Shown here one piece after another: positions 22,786 to 34,368 of a DNA stretch of 64,000 nt. Where the stretch lies: NCBI GenBank assembly GCA_033439685.1, contig JAUEDM010000006.1:1240001-1304000 (forward strand). The letters run 5' to 3'. The notes under the pieces were generated by a model, which saw nothing but the letters and a program-made list of their open reading frames with translations, ran no database searches and was not told the DNA's origin. A program made the translations under genes and the position numbers. How positions within the stretch are numbered: position 1 is the stretch's first letter; each line of letters begins with the position of its first letter. This stretch comes from Apodospora peruviana. Lineage: Eukaryota > Ascomycota > Sordariomycetes > Sordariales > Lasiosphaeriaceae.

Positions 22786-25700
22786 CGCGAGTGACGTCGG
22801 TCGAATCACCGCTCAACTCCCAAGTCCTCCTCTTTTTTTGGCGATGGGTCCCCTGATGCGGATACGCTGGAGACGGCGTAGTCGATCGATCATAAACGAG
22901 GGCCCGATCGATGGTGAAAAGACGGGGTAAGCCGGTCGAGAGTTCAACTCCTATGGGTTGGGTATACCCGTGGTATGTTGGGCGAAGGGATCAAGCAGAT
23001 CGGCAAGACGAGAACGACAAACTCGTGGCCAAGCTCCACTGATCAGCTTGTCAGTACGTATCTCGGGCGGTCCTCGACATTTGTACGAGTGATTCCCAAA
23101 ATCTCGCCAAAATGGTGACAAGGGGCCCGGCAGTCTTGGATATAGATGAGGACCTGGCCGGCCGAACAACGGGTTTCAGCACCGGTCGCCTACCGAGAAA
23201 GGGAGGAGAGAAATCTAAGATCCCCCCACCCTATACATAAAACTCGACCCCGTTTCTATCCCCTTGTTCTCTTCTCTGTCCTCTTTTCTTTTTGTTTTTT
23301 TTGGGGTTTCTGGACTCTAAAGCGGCCCCTGTCTTGGGGCTGTGACCTGCATGTGTGAACATGCGCGGGACGAAGCGACGAGACTGAAGAACTCCCCACG
23401 GTTCGCCAAGGCGGGCTCTTGACGGCTAACTTTGTCACAACTTAAGAACTTATCATACCTATTCCTTTGTGCAGTTGTTGCAACCTCGACCGCAGGAGAA
23501 GGACTGTGGTTCCGGCGGGGGATTTACACACCACAACGTGAGAAGCCAAGACCACTGCCGGGCCCTGTTGGATGCAACCTCTCTCTCTTCTCACCTTACG
23601 CCAAGTGGAGAGGTGCTGTTTTATACCCTGTGGGGGCTTCAAAATGTCTTTGATTTCTCGCTTCGTGGCCCGAGGTGGCTGCTTCGGCGGTACTGTACCT
23701 TGCATTATGCGGCAGACGAGCCAGTGAGAGATGATGGATACATATATTGAATCTTGAAATGGGTGGATCGCAAGAATCGCAGTTTTGGGCATAGAGTCAG
23801 TAAATCGCCGCTTACGGCATTGTTAGTGGGACTTTATCCTCCATCTTTTCCCGCCAACTGCCGCTCATCAGCAGGACTCTTTGGGTATGAAAATGTTGGA
23901 GAAACTCGTTGAAGTGGAGATGAAAGCGGACACAAGAACACACGTACAAAAGGGCATCAAGGCCAATGAGTGCTGAGCTCCTGAACAGTGCAGATGGACC
24001 GGGCCGGATCGCGGATAGGTGAGAGTTGGGGGGGGGGGGGGGGGGGAGGGGAATTCGGCCCAGAGTGTCCCTGAACCGGAGGATCGCCAGAAGCCAAGCG
24101 ATGCTCACGATGTGGTGGGTATCAACAAGGAAGGTGATTCTGCCCCGTCTGAGAATCTGGACCGCCAAGATTGCCTATCCCCCATCCTCCTAACCTTACT
24201 GGTCGTAGTGTGTGACCAAAGACCCTTGTTCGCCGAGTGTTGTGGTCCGCACTGTTTGGCATGTGAGCGCTGAAATTGACAATAAAACTCGGAGAAAAGG
24301 CAATGAAAGAAAGCGTCCTCATCTTCATCTTCTCTTCGTACAAAGCTCCTAGTTTGGTCTTCGAGAAATAGCAAAGAACGCCGACTAGGCTAGCCGCAAC
24401 GCCACAAGGCCCGTCCCGTTAAGAGGAGAACAGCCGTTGCCGCCGACTAGGTACCTAGGTAGTTTTTATACAGTAAATTAGCCCTACACCACAACCAAGA
24501 CCTTACTTGCCGCACGTCCTCTCCTCTATGGGGTACCTACCTAAGGTAGCTTACAGCAAATACCGTTAGACAAAATTAACAGGGGAGGCAAAGTGAAAAT
24601 AATGCCGCATTTTGCCAAGCTTCAGGAGTGGGGGGTTCTACAAGCGAGCAATATCCGTAGTTATCACTAACATCAACATCAACAAATCTCGATGCTCACT
24701 GCTGCCAAAATTACTTAAACAGACGGTTTCCTGGCTCGCCCACTGAAAGCAATATTCCGTACTTGTTGGCCAAAGCAGACACAGTGGGAGTAGATAATAC
24801 TGCGCTGTCAAGCCACAATATTTGTGTTGTTGGTGGCGCCAAGTTTGTTTAGCGAGCTGCATCGTACATAAACAATGGAACCCTTGTCCTTACTCTCCAC
24901 CTTACGGAGCTTCTCGTCCTGTTCTGCAAGCCCTCGGCTTTTATCTCTGTGACGAGAACGGTTTCCTTATAAAAAAAAAGAAAAAAAAAAGAAGACAGCA
25001 AGTTCCAGTCACATCAGAGAAAATAAAATGTCGGGTTATGTTTCCGTTTCCGTCTGATTCTTTTTCAGGTTGCAGCGGCCAGGGCCGGTCCGGGTATTCC
25101 GTAGCAAACATTGGTTCGTGCTGGCAAGGAGCGTTACATTCGGTTATCACTCACCCTTTCCGTCCAGGCCAGACCATCCAGACCGTGGTGAAGAGTGGAA
25201 GGTGGGGATGGAGCTGTGAGCAGGGATTTTTTACACTAGAATGGCGACATTGCCAAGGAGAATTTACCTCCTGTGTCGTGCCTCTGCCTTTATCCGTATT
25301 TCTTTTTCCATCATTGCTTGGATGTTGGATACTGAAGGACCTACAAGCGAACTGAGCGAGAAAACAACCCAAGCATCCCCCACAAACTTCCATCAACTGA
25401 GCCAGACCAGTTTTTACGGAATACCTTTGCAGTTTTAGTCCAGCCACAGCCACTGATGTCTGACAAAAGATAACGATAACAAGCCGTTCCCCGGATCTGC
25501 TGGGGCCAACGGCCTTTACGTATTGCGATAAACAAACTTCCCCATCCGAGCTTTCAACGCCCGCCCCTCTTCTCGTGTGCTGTTCTGACGTTGAGTGACA
25601 ATGACACAAGGCCGTTGTTCAAGAACCAGAAACGCGAACATGGGTTTCTGACCACCGCGGAGAGAATTCCGCTTTCAACTCAAAATCTCAACTGCCGTCC

Positions 25701-26437
25701 AAATATGATTGCAATCGAGTCACAAACGCGGCTTGCCCACTTATTAGCAGTGTACTCCGTGTAAGAATGAATGGGACTGGACTGTTTGACTCGTTTCGGT
25801 CCCCATTCCTGGCATGTTCTCTTTCATGACACGATCATGCAGGTACGCATTAAACGGGCATTTCCCTTGGCTAGACGAGACATTGGTACACAACATTGGG
25901 CCACCCAGCGCCCTGGATTCGCCCATTTCGACCCGGGGCGCTGGATCTGCCTTCAGGCTAGTGAATTCCGCAGGAAACGCATGGCATGCGGAGCAAATGT
26001 TGGGTGTCTTTCTTTTTTATTTCACTTATCTGCTTGCTTTTGGCTTGCTGATCCAGCCCCGGGCCCCCATCCACATTCTCATCATCCCCATCCCCTCTCT
26101 TTTGCCCTTCGTTCGCCACACTGCACTGCTGATCAACTGCTCAGCGTTGCAGTCGAGCCCGGCAATCGTGAACTCAAGCTTCTCGCCACGCGGACGGGAG
26201 CTTCCACACTTCCTTCTATGCAGTGATTCAACAAACACACAACCACCAACCACGCTCGTTTTCCTTTCTCCGGTGTGTTGTTGCATTGTACCACCATCCC
26301 GCCTGCCAGGACTTTCACTCTTTTCAAGTCCTGTTTAAAAATCCTCAATTTCTTTCTCAGCTTTGACCCGCCCTCTTGTTTCACTCATACCTTCTCACAC
26401 GTTCCATCGTTCCGCTTCGGGGCCGCAGAATACAACG
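22786..26437. other. long intergenic stretch, no gene seen
   Basis: These 3.6 kb hold no gene I can support. Frames are short and mutually overlapping. Notable contents are a G19 run at 24028-24046, CCTAGG-type palindromes at 24447-24462 and 24532-24549, and a long pyrimidine-rich leader (26260-26400) just before the next gene. Confidence 0.5.
24028..24046 (+). repeat. G19 homopolymer
   Basis: An uninterrupted run of 19 G followed by AGGGG, in intergenic DNA. It is one of five long G/C runs in the window. Confidence 0.9.
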
Positions 26438-27982
26438 ATGCGTTGGTTCACGACCCTCACGGCCGTCGCCGTCTGGGCGCTGTCGGTGCCTGCCACCTGC
26501 CTGCCCAGAGGCGATGCCGACCTCAAGGACCTGAACTCGAAGCTCTCCAGCAAGGCGAGGATCTACCTGCCCGGCTCGAGCGGCTTTGCTGATGTCTCGG
26601 CCCGGTGGTCGGAGCTGGAGATGCCCGCGAGCAACATCTCTGTCGTTCCTGCGATCGAGAAGGATGTTGTCGAGACGGTAAGCTGCGAGAACACCTACCT
26701 GAAATACGTAACTTGCTGACAATGGTCGTCACAGATCAAATTCGCCAGCAAGTACAACATACCGTTTCTGGCAGTTAATGGTGTCCATGGGAGCATCACC
26801 ACTCTTGGACGCATGGACTGGGGCGTGTCCATCTACGTGGGTGAGATGAGCGGCGTCAAGATCGCCCCCGACGGCAAGACCGCCACCATCCTCGGCGGCA
26901 CCATGTCCAAGGTCGTCACCGACACGCTTTGGGCTGCCGGAAAGCAAACAGTGACAGGCACGTGCGAATGTGTGTCTTACTTGGGTCCCGCGCTCGGCGG
27001 CGGCCACGGCTGGCTGCAGGGCCACCACGGCCTCGTGGCGGACCAGTTCGTGTCCATGAACGTCGTGCTAGCGGACGGCACCCTCAAGACCATCGGCCCA
27101 TCCTCGGACCTCTGGTGGGCCATGAAAGGAGCCGGCCACAACTTCGGCGTCGTCACCTCGGTCACGGTCAAGATCTACCCGCTGGTGCACCAGAACTGGG
27201 CTATCGAGACCCTCATGTTCACCGGTGACAAGGTGAAGGAGGTCTACCAGGCCGCCAACGACAATTTACTGAAAGGCGGCACCCAGGACGTCAACGTCAT
27301 CAACTGGTCGTACTGGTTCAATTTACCGCAAGTCGATCCCACCGGCCCCGTTATCGCCTTCTACATCATCCAGGAAGGCGTCGGCGCCGTCGACTCCAAG
27401 TACACCAAACCGTTTCGGGATATTGGTCCCTTCTCCGTTGAGCCGGCGGCCGGCACCTACCGCGACCTTGCGGGCTGGGTGGGCATCAACCTCGACGCAC
27501 CGCCCTGCGCGAAGGCCGGCCTCGCGAACCCGCGCTTCCCCATCTATCTCGAGAAGTACAACGCGACCGCGCAGCAACAAATCTACAATCTTTTCGCCAA
27601 GGCCACCAACGCCTCGTCTCCTTTCGCCGGCTCGCTCTTCATGTTCGAGGGCTACTCGATGCAGGGCGTGAAAGCCGTCGACGCCGCCTCGGCCGCCTAC
27701 GCGTACCGCGGCGACAATTTATTGATCGCGCCGCTCTTGCAGTACCAGCCCGCCGGTCCTGTGAGAGACGCGCAGGCCAAGCAACTGGGCAACGAGATCA
27801 GGGAGCTGCTGCGCAAGGGAAGCGGCCGGACCGACCTGCATTCGTACGTCAACTATGCGTACGGCGACGAGACGGCCAAGAGCTGGTACGGTAGCGAGGC
27901 CTGGAGGCAGACCAAGTTGAAGGCGCTCAAGACCAAGTATGACCCCAAGGGACGGTTTAGTTTCTATGCGCCGGTGGCGTAA
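26438..27982 (+). CDS. secreted FAD-linked oxidase (VAO/BBE type)
   Basis: Two exons, 26438..26677 and 26735..27982, give 495 residues with a phase-0 GTAAGC intron. MRWFTTLTAVAVWALSVPATC is a signal peptide. The FAD-binding domain has NGVHGS with His98 and GTCECVSYLGPALGGGHG with Cys157, again the pair expected for a doubly attached flavin. The C terminus ends in KTKYDPKGRFSFYAPVA, the family's closing block. Several N-glycosylation sequons fit secretion. It differs clearly from the oxidase at 6.2 kb, so the two are not a recent duplication. The substrate is unknown. It is the last intact gene before the block of broken genes to its right. Confidence 0.9.
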
Positions 27983-29386
27983 GGAGATAAGTAGGTGGTG
28001 GCAGGCGAACTGGGTCTATTATTAGTGTCCGGCCGAGATAAATCAATGCTGGTGTTTTTGAAAGGTCTGTATATAAGTAGCAATTGTGTGTACACATACA
28101 AACTGTTTTGTGTCGTTTCTCTATAAGTTACCAATAGCAAAATATTATTTTAATGTGGATCTGAAACCCCTTTTTTAGTCTCTTCCTGGTTGATAGTAGG
28201 TAGTATTGGCTGCGGTGACCAGCCTGGGAACGGGTGTATGCGCATAAGTGCGTGTGTGTGGTTCGACTCTCGTTTTATCGGCATGTACATTTTCATCTAA
28301 TAAGCTGAATACACGTGAAAGTCGTTTTGTTAATTGCCTTTCTGAGCATTCATTCGCGGTTTTCATTGGTGATGGCTACTACGCCGCTGTTCGTGATTGG
28401 AGGATAGGTTTCCCGTCGCGTCCAATGACGACAGCATCAATCACGGACAGGACGGTGGGAGCTTTGGATGCCTTCTTATGATGATCTCGTCACGTGCTTA
28501 TCATATCCCCTTCATGCCCTCGTAAGGGGACTAAAATTGCAGTGCACGCAAATAGGTGTTTAAGAAGTCTGATTGGAAGAACGCAAGCGACCTAACCCCT
28601 CCGTGAGGGCTACAATTGCAGTGCTAAAGGGTGCTATATCGTCGAAACAACGGCCGATCTGGAAGAGTGACATGCGTAGTAGGTCCAAGTATCCAGAATT
28701 TCGGCCACAAAATCGTAATATTCTAGAGTGCCTATAATCAGGAAGGAGATAGATGTGAACGGTATGCAAAGTTACCTCAACACTACTAGCATATCCTGCT
28801 AAGGAGATATGACAAAGTTGGCGAATGTCATCTACAACGGGCATTTTAATGTACTTGAAGAGTTCAAGAGTTGTACGAGGTCAAGTCACTAAACACGTGT
28901 GATAAATGCTTTGTGGTGGGCGAATGCAAAGTGCATTACTCGGTACCTAGCCATCATCTGGAGTCCAAAATGCTTATGAGAAGATCCGTCCGTCCGTCCG
29001 TTCTACGGAGCTAATAAACCTTGAAGTTGGTTGAATAAGAATGATTTACCGGATCTCACCCAGCTTTTGTAAATGACGAAATTTTGTTTCAATCAAGAAG
29101 CTTCTTGTTTTGAAAATTTGCTATGGTAAGGACAGTGTGAAATGAAATTTATGGGACCACCAGAAGGAGTGTAAAGTACTCGACATCTCGCCTTCCACGC
29201 TCCACCACCGAAAAAAGTCACGCTCTCTTTCCAACCGCCCCCAACAAGCAACCGAACGGCAGCCAAACCCAACTGGAAACAATGTTGCCTGAGAGGATGT
29301 GACTTGAGTCGATACAACTGGTACCGACATTCTCCTCGCTCAACTCGCTCGCTCCCAACGGATTCTCGCGAAAGCAAAACTTGATC
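27983..29386. other. intergenic, no gene seen
   Basis: No gene is supported. Two short segments near 28510-28545 and 28595-28630 share the core AATTGCAGTGC after a CCTC..AGGG hairpin-like block, perhaps two copies of a worn repeat. Confidence 0.45.
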
Positions 29387-30452
29387 ATGGTGGTCCTTCC
29401 ATGGATTATTAGCACCGGTCTCGCTGCCTGGTTGTCGGTCTTGATCTTATCATCCAAGACCTGCAACTGCACGGCTGGCGACCTCTACTGTACCTATCTT
29501 CAGAACCGAAACCCGTCCTTGATCAGACGCTAACCATCACTACAGCCCCGGCCGAGCAGGTGGTCCATTATACCGACACCATGTTTCGAGGAGGATTTGG
29601 GCGTGATACTTCTGCATATAAAGGCTGGCCCAGTGATGAACAAGATAATCTCTGGGGGCAGTTGTACCATCGTACGTTGTGGTGGCCCTTCCCTCGAGCA
29701 CCCATATGGCGTTTCGTGACTGACCGGGCGGTGTGGCACTGTCTCCAGGAGGACTCACAATTCATATCCAGGAGGAGGAGGTATCGCCGAATGAAGAACG
29801 AGACCGAGAGAGTTGCGATACCCGGTTATAAAGATGAACACGTGGTGGGCTTGGACGTTTTTTTCCATCAGCCACACTGCTTGGTGAGTGCGGTGGTCAT
29901 ACGCCATTTCGAGTGTCTCTGGCCGGAAGCGCTACCGGCGATGGAGATGATGTCAGATAATGCTAACAGGCTGCCGCAAACAGAACATGCTACGCAAGGG
30001 GTTCTACCCCGGGGCGCTGCATCTCATCGATGAGGAACCCGGACGGCACCATCAACGACGGGCAATGGCTGCATATCGGTAAGATTCAAGTCCTCGTGTA
30101 TGTGATTGCGAGCGTACTAACCAGACGCCTGCCAACCGATCAATCAGACCGCTGCATCGAGTCCATCCGACAATCCATCACCTGCCACTCAGACGTCAGT
30201 CCCGTCTTGTTTCAGTGGCTGAAAAGCAAGAGAATCAATCTGCCACACCTTCAGCTGGTGCACAGGTGCCGAAACTTTGGAAAGATACAAGACTGGGTCT
30301 TTGACCGGTTCGTCGATCTGGGAAACCGCCGCCAGCGTGTGCTAGACAACGGTCGGATTGCTGATTACACCAATCTTGACGCAAATCCCGAAGACGATCC
30401 GGCGCTTCTCGATCCGCCAAAATGGTGGCATTATAATGTCGATGATTTGTAG
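29387..30452 (+). pseudogene. UstYa-like (DUF3328) protein, degenerate
   Basis: A short exon (29387..29489) encodes a membrane anchor (MVVLPWIISTGLAAWLSVLI). An intron ending at 29545 leads into SPAEQVVHYTDTMF, typical of the family. The first family motif reads LDVFFHQPHCL at about 29855-29883: an extra Phe and a Pro replace the usual FHQLHC. A normal intron (29884 to about 29983) then leads to NMLRKGFYPG. From there the reading frame must shift by one base near 30030 to reach PDGTINDGQWLHI. A last intron joins HI to DRCIESIRQ, where the second HXXHC motif has become HIDRC, losing a key His. A further frame conflict lies near 29785. UstYa proteins act in oxidative cyclisation of fungal peptide metabolites. 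This copy appears dead. Confidence 0.75.
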
Positions 30453-31190
30453 GTAGTGAGCCACATCTCACCGTACTGAGGATTCGGTGGGGCCGCACGC
30501 AGATACATGTCATGGTGTTAGATAAAGAGATAGTAAGTTGTCTCAATCTTACCATGCGCCGGAACTTGCATTGCGGCCTCTCCCCCATATTCGCCTCAAC
30601 AGTGCATTCGCTCGTCTGATTCATTCCGTTATCACGCATGGTAATCCTGTCCCTGTGTATAGTGCCTGTCCCTGTGTATAGTGCCTGTCCCTGTGTATAG
30701 TGCCTGTCCCTGTGTATAGTGGTGTTGGTTCACGAGAATCACGGGTCGAGCCCCTCATGCGTTATCGAAGCTCTGATGTTTCAGCCTTGTCCTTGGTTGA
30801 GCCTTCGGAAGAGTTGGGTGTTGGTGATAGGTCCCGCCTATAGGTGCACGTCTACCCGGGAAGCATGTGCCGAAACCCAGTCCGAATTCGATAAGGGACC
30901 CGGTGGTCTGGTACAGCCGCTTCCTGCGCCACCTGCAACATTCAGGCGCTACTTCGGCAGCACGATTTGATAGGGGTCGGACGTTGGTTGGCCCTTAAAT
31001 TTCGGCACCTGTGGCAACCTTGACTCCTTGGTTCTCCTTATCTTGCCCATTGACCGCTAAAATAAAGAAAATGGCATGCGAAACTGTTGCCAGGACAACC
31101 GACTGAGGAGCCACTGGAAATCATATTACTAATTCGCATCAAGACTGGAAACACAAAAATTGAGCAGGTCAATAATCAAATCTTGACAAG
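30453..31190. other. intergenic with tandem repeat
   Basis: Between the two broken genes I see no coding sequence. A perfect four-copy 19-bp tandem repeat lies at 30646-30721. Confidence 0.5.
30646..30721 (+). repeat. 19-bp tandem repeat, four exact copies
   Basis: The unit CCTGTCCCTGTGTATAGTG occurs four times without a mismatch. Perfect identity implies a recent expansion or contraction by slippage. Confidence 0.97.
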
Positions 31191-32931
31191 ATGCCGACCG
31201 TCGCAGACAGTGAACGGAGTCCACTACTGTCGTCCAATGGTAATCGTTCCGGGCTCGGAGAACTACAGGACGTGATCGAGGTTGAAAGCGAAAACGGACA
31301 AGGTCGATATGGCGCGAGATCCAACGCAGAACCCTCTCCCCCCCCCCCCCCCCCCCCCCCTTCCCAGCAAGACGTCTGGTGGTGCTTACCGTCTGCTACA
31401 GTCTCCTCATTGTCCTGGCTATTGGAAGTACCCTTTTGCGTCACGCCCATCATCGCTATTCAAGAGACGATTATATGTCGCCGTATTCATGGACCCGACG
31501 GCGGGGCATGCAAGGGCAAGGACGTCCAGAGTGTGAGCTCTCGTTCATCAGAGGATGGCGCACCAGCTTTTCTTTGTTTACAGGCTTGATTGCCGGCGTG
31601 CCTTATGGTGCCATGGCCGACAGATACGGCCGCACACTTGTGTTGAGACTGAGTTTGCTCGGAATCACGCTGAGTGAGTCGTTTAACGCCCTCGTATGTG
31701 CTATGCCACATGTCTTCCCCCCTCGGAAAATCTGGTTCAGCAGTCCGCCTCTACTTGTCGGCGGTGGAGTGAGCATCTTCTCCGCCCTGGTTCATACCGT
31801 TCTGGCCGACATATCAACCGAGGCTCAAAGGTAAGTTTATACTTAACTCCTCTGGTTTCACGAACATGGAAACACCGCTGACCGGCACGGGTAAGTAGAG
31901 AGCGACGGCTTTCCTATATCTTGGCGCCTCCCTGATGGGTGGTGCTCTCATCGGCAACCCTGTCGTCTTTTTAGCCATGAAGAAAGGACATTGGTTCGCC
32001 GTCACCATTGGGCTGGCGACTCTCGCTACAGCCACAGTGATTGCCTTTTTGATACCAGAGACCCTGTCACAGCAGCAGAGTTCAGAACATGAAAATCCAG
32101 CAGCACACGAGGCCACCACCTCGCAACCACCCGAGTCTTCGGTTCCACACACAGATAACAGCAACACCGCCAGAGCGACCATCCTCAAACAGCGCGTATC
32201 AAAAGCTATCGCGCAGACACTGTACTCAATCCGCTTCTTCTTCTGGGAGCACAAGCTCGTCGGCTTCCTGCTGCCGTCCCTGGGTCTCGATATCTTTGGA
32301 CGCAGCGCCGTCCTCCAACTGCTACAGTACGCCTCGTGGCGCTACAAAATGTCCTACTCAGAAGCCGGGCTGCTGGAATCCGTCATCGCCTTCACCTCGC
32401 TGCTTTTGCTGCTAGTGATCCTGCCCGACCTCAGCCAGCTCCTGCTTGGAACGGCAGGCATTTCGGCAGCCGAGAAGGACTCGCGGCTCGCACAGGGCAG
32501 CGCGGTGCTAGCAGCCACTGGCACAATAATGCAAGAGTTGGCGAGTAGTAGGGGGGTGCTGGTGGCGGGCATCGCGGTCGCTGGTATGGGCGGGGGATAC
32601 ACGTTCATGATCCGGGGGTTGATGACGACGCTGGTGCACGGCCGCGAGACGGGGCTCATGTTACCAGTATATCAGTATTGCTTTTATCGAGACGCTCGCC
32701 GCCCTGGTCTCGGGACCTATCTATGCTGGTCGGTTTCGGGTTGGTCTCGAATGGGGTGACGGGAGCGACGAGTTCTGGGTTGGGTTGCCTTTTCTGTTTG
32801 CTGGATGTGTGCTGGTCGCGGCGGCCGTGCTGGTTGGGGCTATTGGCAGTTTTGTGGTTTATGGAGAAGAAGGGAAGGATGATAATGAGGAGGAGGAGGA
32901 GGAGGAGGAGGAGGAGGAGGAGGGAGAGTAG
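31191..32931 (+). pseudogene. MFS transporter, frameshifted
   Basis: The N terminus (MPTVADSERSPLLSSNG) and later segments are typical of a fungal major facilitator. Features include GVPYGAMADRYGR (the loop 2-3 signature), an intron 31831..31900 joining TEAQR to ATAFLYLGAS, and membrane helices up to ETLAALVSGPIYAGRF. They lie in different frames. A C23 run at 31338-31360 separates the N terminus from helix 1. Helix 1 (VCYSLLIVLAIGSTLL) is in a second frame. The next loop (VTPIIAIQETIICRR) returns to the first frame for about 28 codons. The chain then shifts again at about 31530 before ELSFIRGWRTSF. A last shift lies near 32665. The end is a poly-Glu tract. Introns cannot explain these switches because no splice sites fit. 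Confidence 0.8.
31338..31360 (+). repeat. C23 homopolymer inside the MFS reading frame
   Basis: The run lies between TCT and TTCCCAGC and would encode a run of Pro. Any length change alters the frame of the transporter. It is also the site most prone to sequencing error. Confidence 0.95.
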
Positions 32932-32951
32932 GCGGCATGATGGTTATGTCT

Positions 32952-33082
32952 TAGGAAATTAATAGGCAGGCACCCCCTTTCCCTTAACTGGGCAGCCCCT
33001 AAAATCTAAACTGGGCACGTTGTATAGAGTTTTTGAGGTTGCCCAGTTAAGGGAAAGTGGTCGCCTACCTATTAATTTCTAT
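32952..33082. mobile_element. fold-back element (MITE-like)
   Basis: Two arms of about 45 bases are inverted copies. The left begins GGAAATTAATAGGCAGGC and ends near CCCTTAACTGGGCAGCC. The right, read on the minus strand, begins AGAAATTAATAGGTAGGC and ends near CCCTTAACTGGGCAACC. A spacer of about 38 bases separates them. TA stands at both borders, as for Tc1/mariner or pogo derived elements. There is no coding capacity. It sits just after the stop of the broken transporter. Confidence 0.75.
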
Positions 33083-33260
33083 GTTTTAATTGTTGTCGGG
33101 AAAGTCTCGATATCTAACACATGGGCCGAGTCTCGGGATTAGTCTTCTATTAAACAAATGCGTCCCATGTAAGCTATGTGCGACATGATTATTGTCAGAC
33201 TGTCAACAAGTACTTACTCTAAAACACCCACCAGTTGGCGGTTGTCTCATCCCGCACCCT

Positions 33261-34368
33261 TCAGCGGTGGTTCCAACTAGAGCAGTGACCGTCTGTGATC
33301 CCGAAGATTTCCTCCGCGTCGGAGAGCCCTTGTAGGATGGGCGCCGGGATAACAAAGACGAACAGGAATATGAGAATCGCAAACATGCTGGATCCTCGTG
33401 GTCTTGCTGACACTAATGATCTCCGTCCTTGTTGACTGCGAAGCAAGAAGAATGGCAAACAGAACAACCCAGAGCACGATCCCATAGATTCCCCTGTACA
33501 AAACAGTCAACACCGACGGCCGATGCGTCACGATCAGCAGGTAGTCCTGGATGGGACCGGCGATGATCAGCTCCGTCATGACCATGGTACGTCTCGCTCT
33601 GACGGACTCGAAAGCGGTGTAGGTATCATGCAACATCCTGACGATTGTCCACGAATGCTGGCCGACAACAAGAAAAGCCGCTAGCGTCATCAAGCAGCTC
33701 ACAGGGCCGCCAACCGCGACCCACCCCAGACGGTGATCGAGCCCGAGGAAACCGTCCTCCACGGTGAGTAGTCGTCGGAAGTATACCACTATGCTGAGGG
33801 TACAGACGACCAGGTTCGCCACGATGCCGAGGAGGCTCCCAAGCCACAGGAGACTGAAACCGGTTGCTGCCGCCGTGTTGTCTGGTGTCTTGCCCCGGAT
33901 GTCGGCTGGATCAACTGCCGACAGGGGGAAGTAGATCTCCGGGCTGTTATCAGTTGTGTTCGCCAGATGCTGACCATGGTCGGCTGCCTCTGCTGCCGCA
34001 ATAAGGGTGCCAGATTCGACAACTTTGGCGTGGAACCCAAGAATAGCTGCCGGAGAGTATCGCAAGGCTGCCCCGCCAGGGACGTGGTCAACATCCGGAA
34101 TCTTGGCGAGGACGTTGATCAAGTTGTTGCAAATCTGAACGATGGGCAGCGCGGGGAAGCAGGCAAACGCGACGACCTGCAACGCTTCCAGTGACCACGA
34201 GCGCGGGGAGTGGTGGTGCGTCGTCGACAGGTAGTGGGCGTATGCCGTGATAGCAAACACATAGGTTGCTGGGATTTTGGGCGTAAAAAGCTGGAAATCG
34301 TGCGTGCATCGACAATGTGACCATCGGCGGTATGCCCTATGGAAAGGTCGAAGCAAGCACGGGAACAT
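33261..34368 (-). CDS. putative multi-pass membrane protein, gene model uncertain
   Basis: The main frame, from an ATG at 34368 (MFPCLLRPFH), runs with several hydrophobic segments: TYVFAITAYAHYL, VVAFACFPALPIVQICNNL, LLWLGSLLGIVANLVVCTLSIVVYF, VSCLMTLAAFLVVG and IYGIVLWVVLFAILLAS. It then loses its membrane character. A last helix (FAILIFLFVFVIPAPILQGL) and a plausible tail lie in another frame. A 49-base intron (33388..33436, donor GTCAAC) would join them and give 352 residues, but the donor is poor. A one-base frameshift is as likely. I do not recognise the family. Its neighbours on both sides are broken genes. Confidence 0.5.

Noticed and set aside
31330..31540. Introns explaining the MFS frame switches
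   Set aside because: No GT..AG pairs fit without deleting conserved transporter segments.
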